From Aselliscus stoliczkanus (Eukaryota > Chordata > Mammalia > Chiroptera > Hipposideridae): a DNA stretch of 64,000 bases. Below the pieces are notes generated by a model. The model was not told the origin of the DNA, ran no database searches, and saw only the letters and a list, made by a program, of their open reading frames with translations. This document shows, one piece after another, positions 1-64,000 of the stretch. The stretch spans positions 56,304,001 to 56,368,000 of the forward strand of contig CM066732.1 of NCBI GenBank assembly GCA_033961575.1, given 5' to 3'. The stretch's first letter is position 1, and the number at the start of each line of letters is the position of its first letter. The translations under genes and the position numbers were made by a program.

Positions 1-74
1 GCTTCTCTCTCAGCTCAAGGTCACATTCTGAATTTCCCCTCTGGACAGCAAGGACGGACAGACAGAAAGGATAC

Positions 75-137
75 TGTCTCCTCCCGGGCTTTGGCAATCA
101 CCAGGTTCTCCATCATCTGCCGCTGAAGGGACAGAGT
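75..137 (-). CDS. VPS9D1: VPS9D1 coding exon 6 (last one in the window)
   Basis: Acceptor CCCTAG, donor GTATCC; 21 codons, [20 protein letters not shown] plus T, matching the human helical segment. The next exon (human continues LQRKMEE) is off the left edge; positions 1-74 are intron. Confidence 0.92.
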
Positions 138-3100
138 CTAGGGAGGGAAGAGGGAATGAGGCCTGCTTCTCTCCCCGACCAACAGAGCCTCCCCAGGGGG
201 CTGCTCACCAGCGATGTCTTCTGCATGGCCTGGCTGGGGTCCAGACGGGCCATCCGAGCCTCATATGTAGCCTTCAGCTTCTGATTCTGCAGGGAGGCCT
301 CCTCCAGGGGTGTCAGCTCCCTGGAAATGGTTACAAGCTGCTGTCCAGGCCCCAGGAAGCCCAGCATGTTCTGGTGACCTGAGGACTCTTCCTGACCTAG
401 CCCTGAGACCAGAAGGTGAGGAGGGGGTGATGGGGCCAGGCAGGAACTGTAAAGGACGGAGGAGGTCTGGGCTGGACTGGAGACCACTGCCCCGCTGAAA
501 GGTGAGCGCACTATTGCCAGGACTCCTCTGACTTTTCAAGGGAAGCTGGACATCAGACCTTTACGCAAATCACTCGTGTGTCTGCCAACAACATGAAACT
601 CTTTAAAGACACCATCTGAGCCTGACAGATGAGTTTGCAACCCACAAAAGGGAGAACCATGTCCACTGGATAACAGCTACCAACACCCACCCACCACCAA
701 AGCTTTGGGTCCCACCTAGATTCCTGCTTTCCTGGGTGGGAGAGGGAAGGTTTGTCCTAGGGTGGAAGTCCTGGGTTTGGCCCTGCCCCAAAGCTGCACA
801 TGCAGAAACGAGGTGCCTGGAACCTCTTGCGTCGCAGTGGCTTGTGAAGCCTGGCCACACTGAGGAGCTAGGCCTCCTTGTTTATCCCACTTGGGATGCT
901 TGTGTCTATCTTTTTAAAAAATTTTTTTAGCTGAGCCATCCTGCCACCTGTTGGCGGCTCAGCTCGGGCTGGGCATCGAACTGCTGTTGCTCAGAGCTCA
1001 GCTCGCACCCTTGAGCAAGCTCTTAACCCGCTGAGCCACGCGGCCGGCCCCCACATCTGCGTCTTGGTATCTTTCATCAGTTCTAGAAAATTGCTGTTAT
1101 GTCTTCAAAACACGTGCCTGTCTTGTTCTTTCTTTTTCTGGAACTCTAATAACATTATCTTGGACTTTCCATCTCTCTTTCAAATTTTCTGTCCTCTTTT
1201 TTTTTTAAAGATTTTATTGGGGAATTGGGGGAGGGACACAGCGTTGGGGAATCTAGGAAGGGGAACAGACAAGTTGCTGTCCTTTTGTTCTTCAGTCTAG
1301 TTGCGGAGGACGTTGCTTCACTGGCCCATGTTGGTATCGTCATTGCGCTCTTCCCGGGTGAGGCAGGTTGGTTGCCGGCCTCTGGATGGTTGCTCACCGC
1401 GGCTGTTGGCAGCTCATGCTGGCAGCTCATGCTGGCTGCCGGCCACTCACGCTGGCTGCTGGCCACTCATTGTAGCCTATGGCAGCCCACGGCAGCAGGG
1501 GCTACAGCCCACACCATCACCGGGGCCCGCACAGCCCAGCTCCAGGTGGAGCTGTTGTTAGCTGTGGAGGGCAGTATCACTGGCCCTCATATGTGGGATC
1601 TGAACAGGGGCCGCAGGCATCCCCAAACCAGTTCTTACCAGTGTGCCACTCGGCTGGCCCTTTCTGTCTTCTTTTTTTCTTTCTGTGAGTCATTTTGAGT
1701 ATCTTTTGACTTCTTATCCAATTCACTAATTGTCCACTCATTTTGTGCACTTGTGTGGATTTTTACTGGAGCATATACAGTTGACTGTTGAACAACATGG
1801 GGTTGAACTGCACAGGTCCACTTATACATTGGTTTTACTTAAAATGAAAAATTTACTTAAAATCCAAGTATAAAGTGACTCACTTAGTTCAAATCTGTGT
1901 TGCTTAAGGGTCAACTGTATTTTTGATTTGCAGAGGGCCGACTTAAGTTATACTTGGATTTTCGACTGCATTGGTGGTCTGCACTCCTAACCCCCCAGTT
2001 GTTCAAGGGTCAACTGTAATTTGTTATTATTTCCAATTTTTTTAGCTCAGCAATCCTGCCACTTGTTGGCAGCTCAGTGGCAGTTCAGCTTGGGCTGGGC
2101 ATCAAACTGCTGTTGCTCAGAGCTCAGCTCGCACTCTTGAGCGAGCTCTTAACAACTGAGCCACTCGGCCTGCTTCCTCCAATTAATTCTTAAAAATAAT
2201 TTTGGTGGGCCAGCTGAGTGGCGCATTTTTGTTAAGTGCTGGTTTTGGGATGCCAGCAGCCCCGGTTCGGATCCCACATATGAGGGCCAGTGACACTGCC
2301 CTCTACAGCTAACAACAGCTCCACCTGGAGCTGGGCTGTGCAAGCCCCGCCGACGGTATAGGCTGCAGCCCCTGCTGCAGTGGGCTGCCATAGGCTACAG
2401 TGAGTGGCCGACAGCCAGCGTGAGCTGCCAATAGCCGCGGTGAACGACCATCAAGAGGCCGGCGACCGAGCTGCCTCATAGGGGAAGAACGCAATGACGA
2501 TACCAACATGGGCCAGTGAAGCAACATCCTCAGCAACTAGACTAAAGAACAAAAAGACAGCAACTTGTCTGTTCCCCTTCCCCGATTCCCCAACGCTGTT
2601 CCCCTCCCCCAATTCCCCAATAAAAATCTTTAAAAAAAATAATAATAATTTTGGTATTATATTTTTCATTTCACTTTTACTTGATTCTTTATTTGATAAG
2701 TCAGATTTTTTAGTTTCCTGCAGGTATTTTCAAACTTTTTTTAAATTTTATTTTATTTTATTGGGGAACAGCCTTGGTCATTGGTTACACATTGCTTTCA
2801 TGCTACAATGGCATAGTTGACTCTTTTTAGGGAGAGCGCAGCTCACAGAGGTTCATGTGGGGATTGAACGGGCAACCTTGGTGTTATCAGCACCACAGTC
2901 TAACCAACTGAGCTAACTGGTCATCCTCAAACTTGTTTTTTTCATTTCTCTAAATATGGAGAGCATGGTTGTTTCATAATGTGTCTGATAACTCTATTCG
3001 AAGACTCTGTAGGTATTTTTCTGCTGGCATTCCTTCATTGTTTATTTTTGTGCTCGGTTATCTTTGACTGTGTGCCACTTATTTTATTAAAATTGAAGGT

Positions 3101-6100
3101 GCTTTTCTCCAAAAACGATTTACATTTGTTTCTGCCAGGCACATGGGTATTTCCACTGTAGACCCATTTTAACTAAATTCACTATTGCCTGGCCTTCAAA
3201 CCCAGACTCAGTCCACCTTCCATTTTGCCCCGTCTTACTTCCTAGAGCTTTGCGATTCTACCACCTGAAGCCTCTGGAAGATCTCAGGAGGCAGAAAAGG
3301 GAGGAGCTTTCCCCCTTCATCTGAGTACACCCGGCGGTGTCGGCTGGTAGGCAAGGAGACAGGAGCAGCCACAGGCATGGCTGGCTTCAGGCATACTTTC
3401 CCTGCAAGACACAGGGAGCCAGGAGTCAGCACAGGGCCCCACATTCCACAGAGGAGAGACAGACTTGGGGGGATGCCCCAGGAAAACCTGATGGAGACCC
3501 ACCAAGCTTTTTAGCTGTTGACTGGGCCCTCTCCAGACACTGCTCTGCCAGCTTCAGCATCTTCAAGGTTTCCAGGGGCATGGTTTCCCCATCTTCTGGG
3601 GAGCAAGGGACAAAAGGCTGGTCACCATCACCTCATTCACTAATAAGATTCTTGCTGAGATAAAAACAAGGACAAGTTTGCCCCTCCTAACCTCTAACCC
3701 CTGGGCCAGCCCACCCTCTCCTCATCTCTGACCATCTGCCTTGGTTTAGCTCATCTCCCTCATCTCTGAACTTGGGTGACTCCACCCCCTCTCATCTCTG
3801 TCCTGTAGTCTTGGCTGGACCATCAGAGCCTTCTCTCTACCCAACTGGTCTTTTCTCTTCCCTGAGGGCTTCACTTGCACCTACTGCCCCTCCACCAGGT
3901 GGGCCTTGCAGTCTACATAGGCCACCTCACAGAGACAGCTTTGTCCCCCATCTCCCAGCCTCTGGCTGTGCTCAGCCCGCCCCTGCACCCTGTCCTCCCA
4001 AGACAGCGCCTATCAGCAGACACACGCTGTAGGAGCTGCCACCCGAGGCCCTCCTACCCCTGCTGCCCCTTACCCTCTCTAGGTTGCCTGCCCTTCCTCA
4101 CATGTAGTACCTGCTCTCCCCTCAGGGCTTCTGTATGTCCCTCTGCCAGGAATGCTCAGCTAACTCCTACCTGGGCTGGGGTCCAACGTCTGATCTCTGG
4201 TCATGCCCCACCCTATCTTCATCCCTTTACTGCACCCGTCCCTTCTTGCTCCCACATCACAGCACAATAGGTCATGCTAACTGAGTGCCCACCCGTTCAC
4301 CTTTGGCTAATGACCAAGTGGGTAGGACACAGGACACTCCCAGGCCTCTGACCCACCAAGGGCTAAGGTGTCCAAAATTTGCCCAGTACAGAAGTAGCGG
4401 TGAGGCTGAAAGCTATACCTTTGGTGATTTCCACTTCTTCCAGCAGCACCTGAGAGATGTAGTGGATACTCCTTAGGTACTCTGTATATGCCTCCTGTGC
4501 CCAGGGAAGAGAAATGGCAGGGTTAGGCGAGGAGAGGCAAAGGATCCCCTCACGCCTGCCTGGTGGCCTCATGGCAGACACAAGAGCAGTGGTGTCTGCT
4601 TATCTCTGAGCCACACGAGAGAGCTAGCCTGAGGTGGTCACTGATGAGCTAGTCTAATCAGTGATGTTCTGCCTGGGGCACCATGCCCCTCTTCTCCAGA
4701 CTTGAAGGGAATGCTGCCTAGCTGGTACCCCTCCTTCCGCCCACTGCCTTTCTTCTCAGCACAGGAAGGAACTGGTTGTCATTCCGGGGCCAGGGAAGCA
4801 GTTTTGAAGTTGCTGTCATTTTTCATTATGTAACAAGTTTCCTTCCTGTGAAACTTAGAGGCCGTTCATTCATTGGCTTTAAAAAGAATATTTCCTGGGC
4901 CGGCCGAGTGGCGCGGTGGTTAAGAGCTGGCTTGGGCCGCCAGTGGCTCTGGTTCGGATCCCATATATGAGGGCCAGTGACAGTGACACTGCCCTCAAAA
5001 AAAAATATATATATAGGGCCGGCCGAGTGGCGCATTGGTTAAGCGCTGGTTTTGGGATGCCAGCGGCCCCGGTTCGGATCCCACATGAGGGCCAGTGACA
5101 CTGCCCTCTACAGCTAACAACAGCTCCACCTGGAGCTGGGCTGTGCGAGCCCCGGTGATGGTGTGGGCTGCAGCCCCTGCTGCAGTGGGCTGCCATAGGC
5201 TACAGTGAGTGGCCCGCAGCCAGCGTGAGCGGCTGGCAGCCAAGCGTGAGCTGCCAATAGCCGCAGTGAGCGACATCCAGAGGCCAGCGACCGATCTGCC
5301 TCATCCGGGAAGAGCGCAATGACGATACCAACATGGGCCAGTGAAGCAACATCCTCCGCAACTAGACTGAAGAACAAAAAGACAGCAACTTGTCTGTTCC
5401 CCTTCCCCGATTCCCCAACGCTGTTCCCCTCTGCCAATTCCCCAATAAAAATCTTTAAAAAAAAATATATATATATATATTTTTTTTTTTCCTGGGGGTG
5501 GGGGCGGAAGTTAATGAAAGAGTAATGTTGCCAATCTTAGAATCACTTTCCTGCTCAGGTTCTGGGAAATCCCTTTCCTGAACCCCAGAATAAGCACTGC
5601 CTGGGCACGCAGGAGTCTAGGGCGCCAGCTTCGAGGGTGTGAGCATTCTGTCCCGGGGACCCGGACAGGGCGTTGGGAACCACAGCATGGTATTTTGTTT
5701 TTGTTGCATCCTGGTTCACAAATTACTCATCGTTAATTCTACACCTCAGTGATAAGGTCAAAATGGATCCAGGAATAATGTCTGGCTCGTGGGGGCACCT
5801 CCTCCCTAGAAAACTGACTTGAGCGAAGCAGGAGATTCAGGGTCCGGATGCTTTCCCTGGGCTCACGGGCCTCCTTCCATCCTGGGGCCGCCCTGGGTGG
5901 CTCGGCCGGCTTCTCCACCGGGTCGCCACCCTTCTCCTCAACACCCGTTCCCGGCAACAAGGCGCGCCTCCCCCGCCTGCCCTTCCTCCCCAATGAGCTC
6001 CCAGGCGACTGGAAAGGCACAGCACCAACGAGCCGCAACTAGCCTGGTCTGGATTATATCCCCTGTGCGGTCTGATTAAATCTACGGTGCCGGCCCAGAG

Positions 6101-6483
6101 AAACGTACGCAAGCATCTGGTCTGCCGGGTACCATCTGCAGGCTACTTCACAGCCCTACTGCATCCCCTTCACAAACAAGACCTCGGCTCCGGTTCCCGA
6201 TTCGCTGGGCAGACAGGCCGACTGGGGGCAAGAGAGGGCTGGGCGCTGTCCAAGGTCATCAGCTGCCGAGCCCCGCGCCCCGGAGCCGCCCTGGGGGTCC
6301 CGGCGGGCGCCCACCCCGCGGCCCCGCCCTCGCCCACGCCCACCGGGCTGGCCGCGTTCGGGGGCCGTCCCGGCCTCGCCTCACCCGGGGCTGGTTGCCG
6401 GTGTCCAGCTCGATGGCCCCGTTGGCTAGCTTCATGGCGCACTGCAGCGGCTTCACCGTGCCATCCCCGGCCGCAGCGGCCAT
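75..6483 (-). CDS. VPS9D1: VPS9D1, 5' six coding exons (partial gene)
   Basis: VPS9 domain-containing protein 1. The family's C-terminal VPS9 domain, typical of Rab5 exchange factors, is beyond the left edge. Six exons join in frame (99+76+93+163+112+63 = 606 nt, 202 codons): 6483-6385, 4494-4419, 3595-3503, 3401-3239, 320-209 and 137-75, all with GT-AG borders. The start ATG (6483-6481) follows a GC-rich leader and gives [18 protein letters not shown], matching the human N-terminus as I recall it. Residues about 15-90 ([35 protein letters not shown]) look like an MIT-type three-helix bundle, which would fit endosomal recruitment; this is inference. The basic [13 protein letters not shown] segment and a glutamine/glutamate-rich coiled-coil-like stretch follow. 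It shares a bidirectional promoter with ZNF276. Orthology is secure; biochemical function is inferred from family. Confidence 0.96.
209..320 (-). CDS. VPS9D1: VPS9D1 coding exon 5
   Basis: Acceptor ATTTCCAG, donor GTGAGC. Peptide [20 protein letters not shown] continues to MQKTSL: charged, helical, coiled-coil-like. The following intron is only 71 bp. Confidence 0.95.
922..1050 (-). mobile_element. tRNA-derived SINE, 'GTGGCTCAG' type, short form
   Basis: Reverse-complement copy ending in the GGGCCGGCCG head, with A-box-like GGGTTAAGAGC, B-box-like GTTCGATGCC and a poly(T) on the left (the A tail). Confidence 0.85.
1197..1660 (-). mobile_element. T+-type SINE, 'GTGGCGCA' long form
   Basis: Full-length reverse copy: left end TTTAAAGATTTTATTGGGG (reverse of CCCCAATAAAATCTTTAAA), right end CGGCTGGCCC (reverse of the GGCCGGCCGAG head). 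The body contains the gctggcagctca/ggctgccggcc internal repeats. Confidence 0.9.
1778..2016. mobile_element. Tigger/MER2-like DNA transposon remnant
   Basis: Inverted ends CAGTTGACtgTTGAACAAC and GTTGTTCAAGGGTCAACTG, flanked on both sides by TA as expected for a pogo/Tigger insertion. About 240 bp, non-autonomous, no transposase frame. Confidence 0.85.
2037..2171 (-). mobile_element. tRNA-derived SINE, 'GTGGCTCAG' type, short form
   Basis: Reverse copy, poly(T) left end, 'ttgggctgggcatcaaactg' centre and ccactcggcc right end. It sits in the old LINE-like host just after the Tigger remnant. Confidence 0.83.
2207..2643 (+). mobile_element. T+-type SINE, long form, with 12-bp target duplication
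   Basis: Starts gggccagctgagtggcgca and ends ccccaataaaaatctttaaa plus A tail. Perfect 12-bp target duplication AATAATTTTGGT at 2195-2206 and 2644-2655. Confidence 0.93.
2736..2924 (-). mobile_element. tRNA-derived SINE, 'TTAGAACGCAGT' type
   Basis: Reverse copy related to those at 26559 and 48694: 'accttggtgttatcagcacc', 'taaccaactgagctaactgg', and a left end ttttattggggaaca, again the shared tail. Flanked by tcaaactt repeats. Confidence 0.75.
3239..3401 (-). CDS. VPS9D1: VPS9D1 coding exon 4
   Basis: Acceptor CTTGCAG, donor GTAAGA, ends in phase 2. Includes the conserved [20 protein letters not shown] segment, nearly identical to human; a polar linker region without a named fold. Confidence 0.95.
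3503..3595 (-). CDS. VPS9D1: VPS9D1 coding exon 3
   Basis: Acceptor CCCCAG, donor GTGGGT, phase 1 on both sides. Peptide [20 protein letters not shown] onward ends ...TAKKLG; the third helix of the MIT-like region. Confidence 0.94.
3990..4270 (-). repeat. L2-like LINE fragment in VPS9D1 intron 2-3 region
   Basis: Pyrimidine-rich text resembling antisense LINE-2 3' sequence ('cttctgtatgtccctctgcc', 'ctgatctctggtcatgccc'). Diverged and without clear ends. The rest of 3600-4400 shows nothing else recognisable. Confidence 0.5.
4419..4494 (-). CDS. VPS9D1: VPS9D1 coding exon 2
   Basis: Acceptor GGGCACAG, peptide [20 protein letters not shown], donor GTATAG, ends in phase 1. Carries the second helix of the MIT-like bundle. 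Confidence 0.95.
4897..5005 (+). mobile_element. tRNA-derived SINE, 'GTGGCGCGG' short form
   Basis: GGGCCGGCCGAGTGGCGCGG head, GGTTCGGATCC B-box, then the A tail directly after ...ACTGCCCTC. Lies in VPS9D1 intron 1 immediately before a second copy. Confidence 0.92.
5016..5465 (+). mobile_element. T+-type SINE, long form
   Basis: Same head as the short form, but after ACTGCCCTC it continues with tacagctaacaacagctcc and about 330 bp more, ending in CCCCAATAAAAATCTTTAAA. One of the most complete plus-strand copies; best reference copy in the window. Confidence 0.93.
6385..6483 (-). CDS. VPS9D1: VPS9D1 coding exon 1
   Basis: Starts at the ATG in a CpG-island leader and ends ...LDTGNQPR with donor GTGAGG directly after codon CGG (phase 0). 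Codes the first 33 residues, including the first helix of the MIT-like region. Confidence 0.95.
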
Positions 6484-6790
6484 GGCGCCGGGCGGGGAGG
6501 TGGGGGGCGCGCGCCGGCGGCGGCGGCCAAGGGGTGGGACGGGTGGCCAGGAGAGCGGAACGAAGTTGTCCAGGGAGCGGGTGCTGCCGGAGCAGCGGAC
6601 CGCCGGAACAGACGGCACAGGCGCGGTGCACTTCCGGCTGCTCCGCCCGCGCCGCGCGCGCGCCGCTCCGCTCCGGAGGCTGAGGGGCGGAGCTCTCCAG
6701 CTCCTCACGCAGTTCCTGTGAAGCTGTAAGCACCACCAGCGACGCGCTCCACGTCGGCGACACCCCGGCCGCGCGGGCCTCGCCGCGCCC

Positions 6791-7240
6791 CTCCTCGCCC
6801 CGCCCCCTGCTGCCCCCCGCTTCGCCCTGATCGCTCCGCTCCTCCCTCGCCCGCTCCTCCCTTCACTCAGCCCCACCTCCGCCCGTGACTCCTCGCCCCT
6901 CCCCGGTCGCCCCGCCCCTCGCTCTGCCTCTCGCCCGTCTCACCCTCCCCTCCTCGCCCCGCCCCCTGCTGCCCCGCTCTTCGCCCGTATAGCCACGCCC
7001 CTCCTCCCTCGCCCGCTCCTCCCTTCACTCAGCCCCACCTCCGCCCGTCACTCCTCGCCCCTCCCCGGTCGCCCCGCCCCTCGCCCTGCCTCTCGCCCGT
7101 CTCACCCTCCCCTTCTCGCCCCGCCCCTCCTCCCTCGCCCGCTCCTCCCTTCACTCAGCCCCACCCCGCCCCGTCACTCCTCGCCCCTCCCCTGTCGCCC
7201 CGCCCCTCGCCCCGCCCCTCGCCCGTCTCACCCGCCCCGC
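6791..7240. repeat. GC-rich tandem repeat in the bidirectional promoter
   Basis: Three imperfect units (about 6791-6950, 6951-7110, 7111-7240), each containing CTCCTCCCTCGCCCGCTCCT, TTCACTCAGCCCCACC, CACTCCTCGCCCCTCCCC and TCTCGCCCGTCTCACC or close variants. The first two are about 160 bp, the third about 125. Multiplies the GC boxes. Confidence 0.88.
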
Positions 7241-7474
7241 CCCGCCCCGCCGCCAGCCAGAGCCGAGTGGAGCCGGACGGCGGAGTCGGGCGGAAACGAG
7301 CGGGCGCAGCCCAACCCCGCGGACGGGAGCCCTCCGGGCGGAGCGGGACCGCGCCGGGCCAGGCAGCCGGGCCCAACGAGCCGAGCGCAGCCCAGGAGGA
7401 CCCAGCAAGGCCGACCCGAGAGCGGAGCGCAGCCGGGCCCAGCCGAGCGGGGTGCGAGCGCCGCGGCCGCCGCC

Positions 7475-22750
<15,276 letters not shown>

Positions 22751-22822
22751 CCCCACTGGGAGCCCACATGGTGCCCACCACATGGGGAGGGCCCCCCCTT
22801 CCGCCTCCATCTGGGTCCAGAG

Positions 22823-22828
22823 TTTATT
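22823..22828 (-). terminator. FANCA: Probable FANCA poly(A) signal
   Basis: AATAAA on the minus strand, about 190 nt after the FANCA stop and inside the ZNF276 3' UTR. First canonical hexamer downstream of the stop that I see. Confidence 0.7.
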
Positions 22829-22941
22829 TTCCTACAAACCGCACAGCTTGGGGCCAGGCGCCATTTTCAGTGACTGACCCTCTTCTCCAGCAGTCAGGAT
22901 GTGTAGCCCACTCTTCGTGCAAAGGCCACACGGGTGCGCCT

Positions 22942-22947
22942 AATAAA
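22942..22947 (+). terminator. ZNF276: Probable ZNF276 poly(A) signal
   Basis: AATAAA on the plus strand about 190 nt after the ZNF276 stop; the RNA would end near 22965, before FANCA coding sequence begins at 23017. Confidence 0.72.
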
Positions 22948-23016
22948 TTATTCAGAGGAGCGGGCTGTGCACTGCGCAGGCGCCGGTCACAAGAGGGGGC
23001 TCCTGGGAGAGGCCAG

Positions 23017-62581
<39,565 letters not shown>

Positions 62582-62846
62582 CTTAAAGACAACACAGAAC
62601 ACGGGAGACATACTACAAAATCTACAACGAAGACTTATAGTTTAAAATGCCTTCTTTACATTGTAGCACCACAGAAAATGGTCTTTTCAAGGACAGATCC
62701 CACAGGGAAAGACACAAGGTATAAAATTAAGACAATTCCAAGACTGAAGCAGCAGCTCACGAGAACATCAGCAGCAACATCTGAAGCCCATAAAATACAT
62801 ATTGTGTATCCTGTGGGACACAAACGAGGGAGTTTGGCAGATATAT

Positions 62847-62959
62847 ATAGGCAGCTCATCGGCAACTCAGCTCAGGCTGGGCATCGAACCACCATTGCTC
62901 AGAGCTCAATTCACACTCTTGAGCGAGCTCTTAACTAACTGAGCCACTTGGCCGGCCCT
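62847..62959 (-). mobile_element. tRNA-derived SINE, 'GTGGCTCAG' type, 3' shortened
   Basis: Reverse copy ending 'gagccacttggccggccc' with no poly(T); 9-bp repeat CAGATATAT at 62838-62846 and 62960-62968. Confidence 0.88.
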
Positions 62960-62968
62960 CAGATATAT

Positions 62969-64000
62969 TTTGATTAACAATTTTATCAACTTTTTCCGAA
63001 GGAGCACAACACACTGAGAACAACAGCAGGCTTTCAATGAATTCCTGTTTTTCTAATTACTTCAGTGTCAAAGACAGCCAGGCTCCCACCAACTTTACAA
63101 TGATGTTTGAGCGGAAACTGGGTCTGCTTTCCCAATGCTGTGCCACGATCCTGGTGGGCAGTGGGGGCAACGGTGGGATGCTAGGTCAACCTGGGTGCTG
63201 GGCCCACCGGTAGCCACCAGCCTCAAGGACCAGCGTTTGGTCTGCACTCAATAGTGAGAAATGCTATGCAGCATGGAAAATGATAGTGCCTATAAGTATA
63301 TTGTTTTCTAACTTATTTGACTTCCAAAACTAATTTTTTATGTAAAAAAAAATAGGAAGCTGTAGTACACGCCAATTTATTTTCAAGCCTCCAAAAACAG
63401 ACCAATATTTGACTGAAACCCCTTATGGTAGTTATAAAGATTTTGAATGACAGTATTAGAAATTATCAACTGCTATGATCAAGAAATAATTTATGGCAGA
63501 AAGATAAAAACTGCTAATTTGTAGCCATTTATTTCCAGTAGTATCCATGGGAAGTTTATTTCTGTTTTTATTTACAAGGCTTTTATCTTTTCTATATAAG
63601 TACAAATAAGGACAATTGCAGCTACCTCAGCAGGAAAAACTAAAAAATTCATGAATCAAGGGTCCATTTATATCTCTGTGGTCAAGGTTAAAAGCTTATG
63701 TAAATTCTTATTCCTTGATCCAAAAATCCATATAAGAAAGTGGCTGAGCTTGGCTCCCTGGAATGATGATGCATAATTTGTGTAGTTCAAATATAATAAT
63801 GGCAGTGAAGATCAATATATTTTTAAGGCCATTTCAATATAAATTTAAAACAAATCAATGAATTAGCTCATATCTCTTCCTGAAATGACAGTCATTACAT
63901 CATAAAAATGTGAATGATCAAAAAATAACTTATTTTTTGTTATTCCCACAGAACTTTCTCTATCTCACATTCTCAAATTGAAAGGTGGGCACCTAGAAAC
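62969..64000. other. FANCA intron 3, nothing recognised
   Basis: AT-rich single-copy-looking sequence. I searched it for the expected exon 3 protein (SKVIDCDSSEAYANHSS region) on the minus strand and did not find it, so exon 3 is probably past the right edge. Confidence 0.6.

Larger units (their letters stand above)
1060..3175. repeat. Old LINE-like element, cut up by younger insertions
   Basis: AT-rich pieces at about 1060-1196, 1661-1777, 2017-2036, 2172-2206, 2644-2735 and 2925-3175 read as one old interspersed sequence interrupted by four SINEs and a DNA transposon. Family not identified with certainty. Confidence 0.55.

Noticed and set aside
4897..5100. tRNA genes suggested by A and B boxes
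   Set aside because: Boxes belong to SINE heads followed by SINE bodies and A tails; no complete cloverleaf.
6087..6683. Plus-strand frame across VPS9D1 exon 1
   Set aside because: GC-rich CpG-island shadow opposite the recognised exon; no similarity to any protein I know.
62969..64000. FANCA exon 3
   Set aside because: Expected in this direction, but no matching peptide with splice sites was found on the minus strand.

Overview
The window is vertebrate nuclear DNA from a placental mammal. Genes are split into many short exons with GT/GC-AG splice sites, there is one strong CpG island, and introns are full of SINE and LINE copies. The SINEs are tRNA-headed with a 'GGCCGGCCGAGTGGC' start, several ending in AATAAA plus TCTT. 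I have not seen them in primates or rodents; they recall repeats of rhinolophoid bats. The bat assignment is inference from memory and only moderately sure.

Three protein genes are recognised, in the same order and orientation as human 16q24.3. (1) VPS9D1, minus strand: its first six coding exons lie between 6483 and 75, and the gene runs off the left edge. (2) ZNF276, plus strand: all 11 coding exons, 7475 to 22750, giving an intact 610-residue ZAD/C2H2 protein. (3) FANCA, minus strand: coding exons 4 to 43 by human numbering, from 62581 down to the stop at 23017. Exons 1-3 lie beyond the right edge. All 40 FANCA exons join in one open frame of 1342 complete codons plus the stop.

Layout: VPS9D1 and ZNF276 are head to head across a CpG island (about 5.8-8.1 kb) that holds a GC-box-rich bidirectional promoter built partly of three long tandem units. 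ZNF276 and FANCA are tail to tail, and their poly(A) signals (22942-22947 on plus, 22823-22828 on minus) imply that the two 3' UTRs overlap. Everything else is intron. ZNF276 intron 1 holds a large antisense L1 peppered with SINEs, some nested in one another. ZNF276 intron 6 holds a second antisense L1. FANCA intron 30 holds a sense-to-window L1 tail. FANCA intron 13 holds a 69-bp minisatellite.

The genes do not form a pathway. FANCA is the scaffold of the Fanconi anaemia core complex (DNA crosslink repair), ZNF276 is a putative zinc-finger transcription factor, and VPS9D1 is a putative endosomal Rab5-GEF-family protein. I found no new gene system. The points most worth a second look are three phase-preserving GC donor sites in FANCA, a 2-bp net frameshift that gives FANCA a shorter C-terminus than human, a perfect 9-bp tandem duplication in FANCA exon 7, the promoter and intronic minisatellites, and a group of T+-type SINE families that share one 3' tail and have repeatedly inserted into each other with perfect target duplications.
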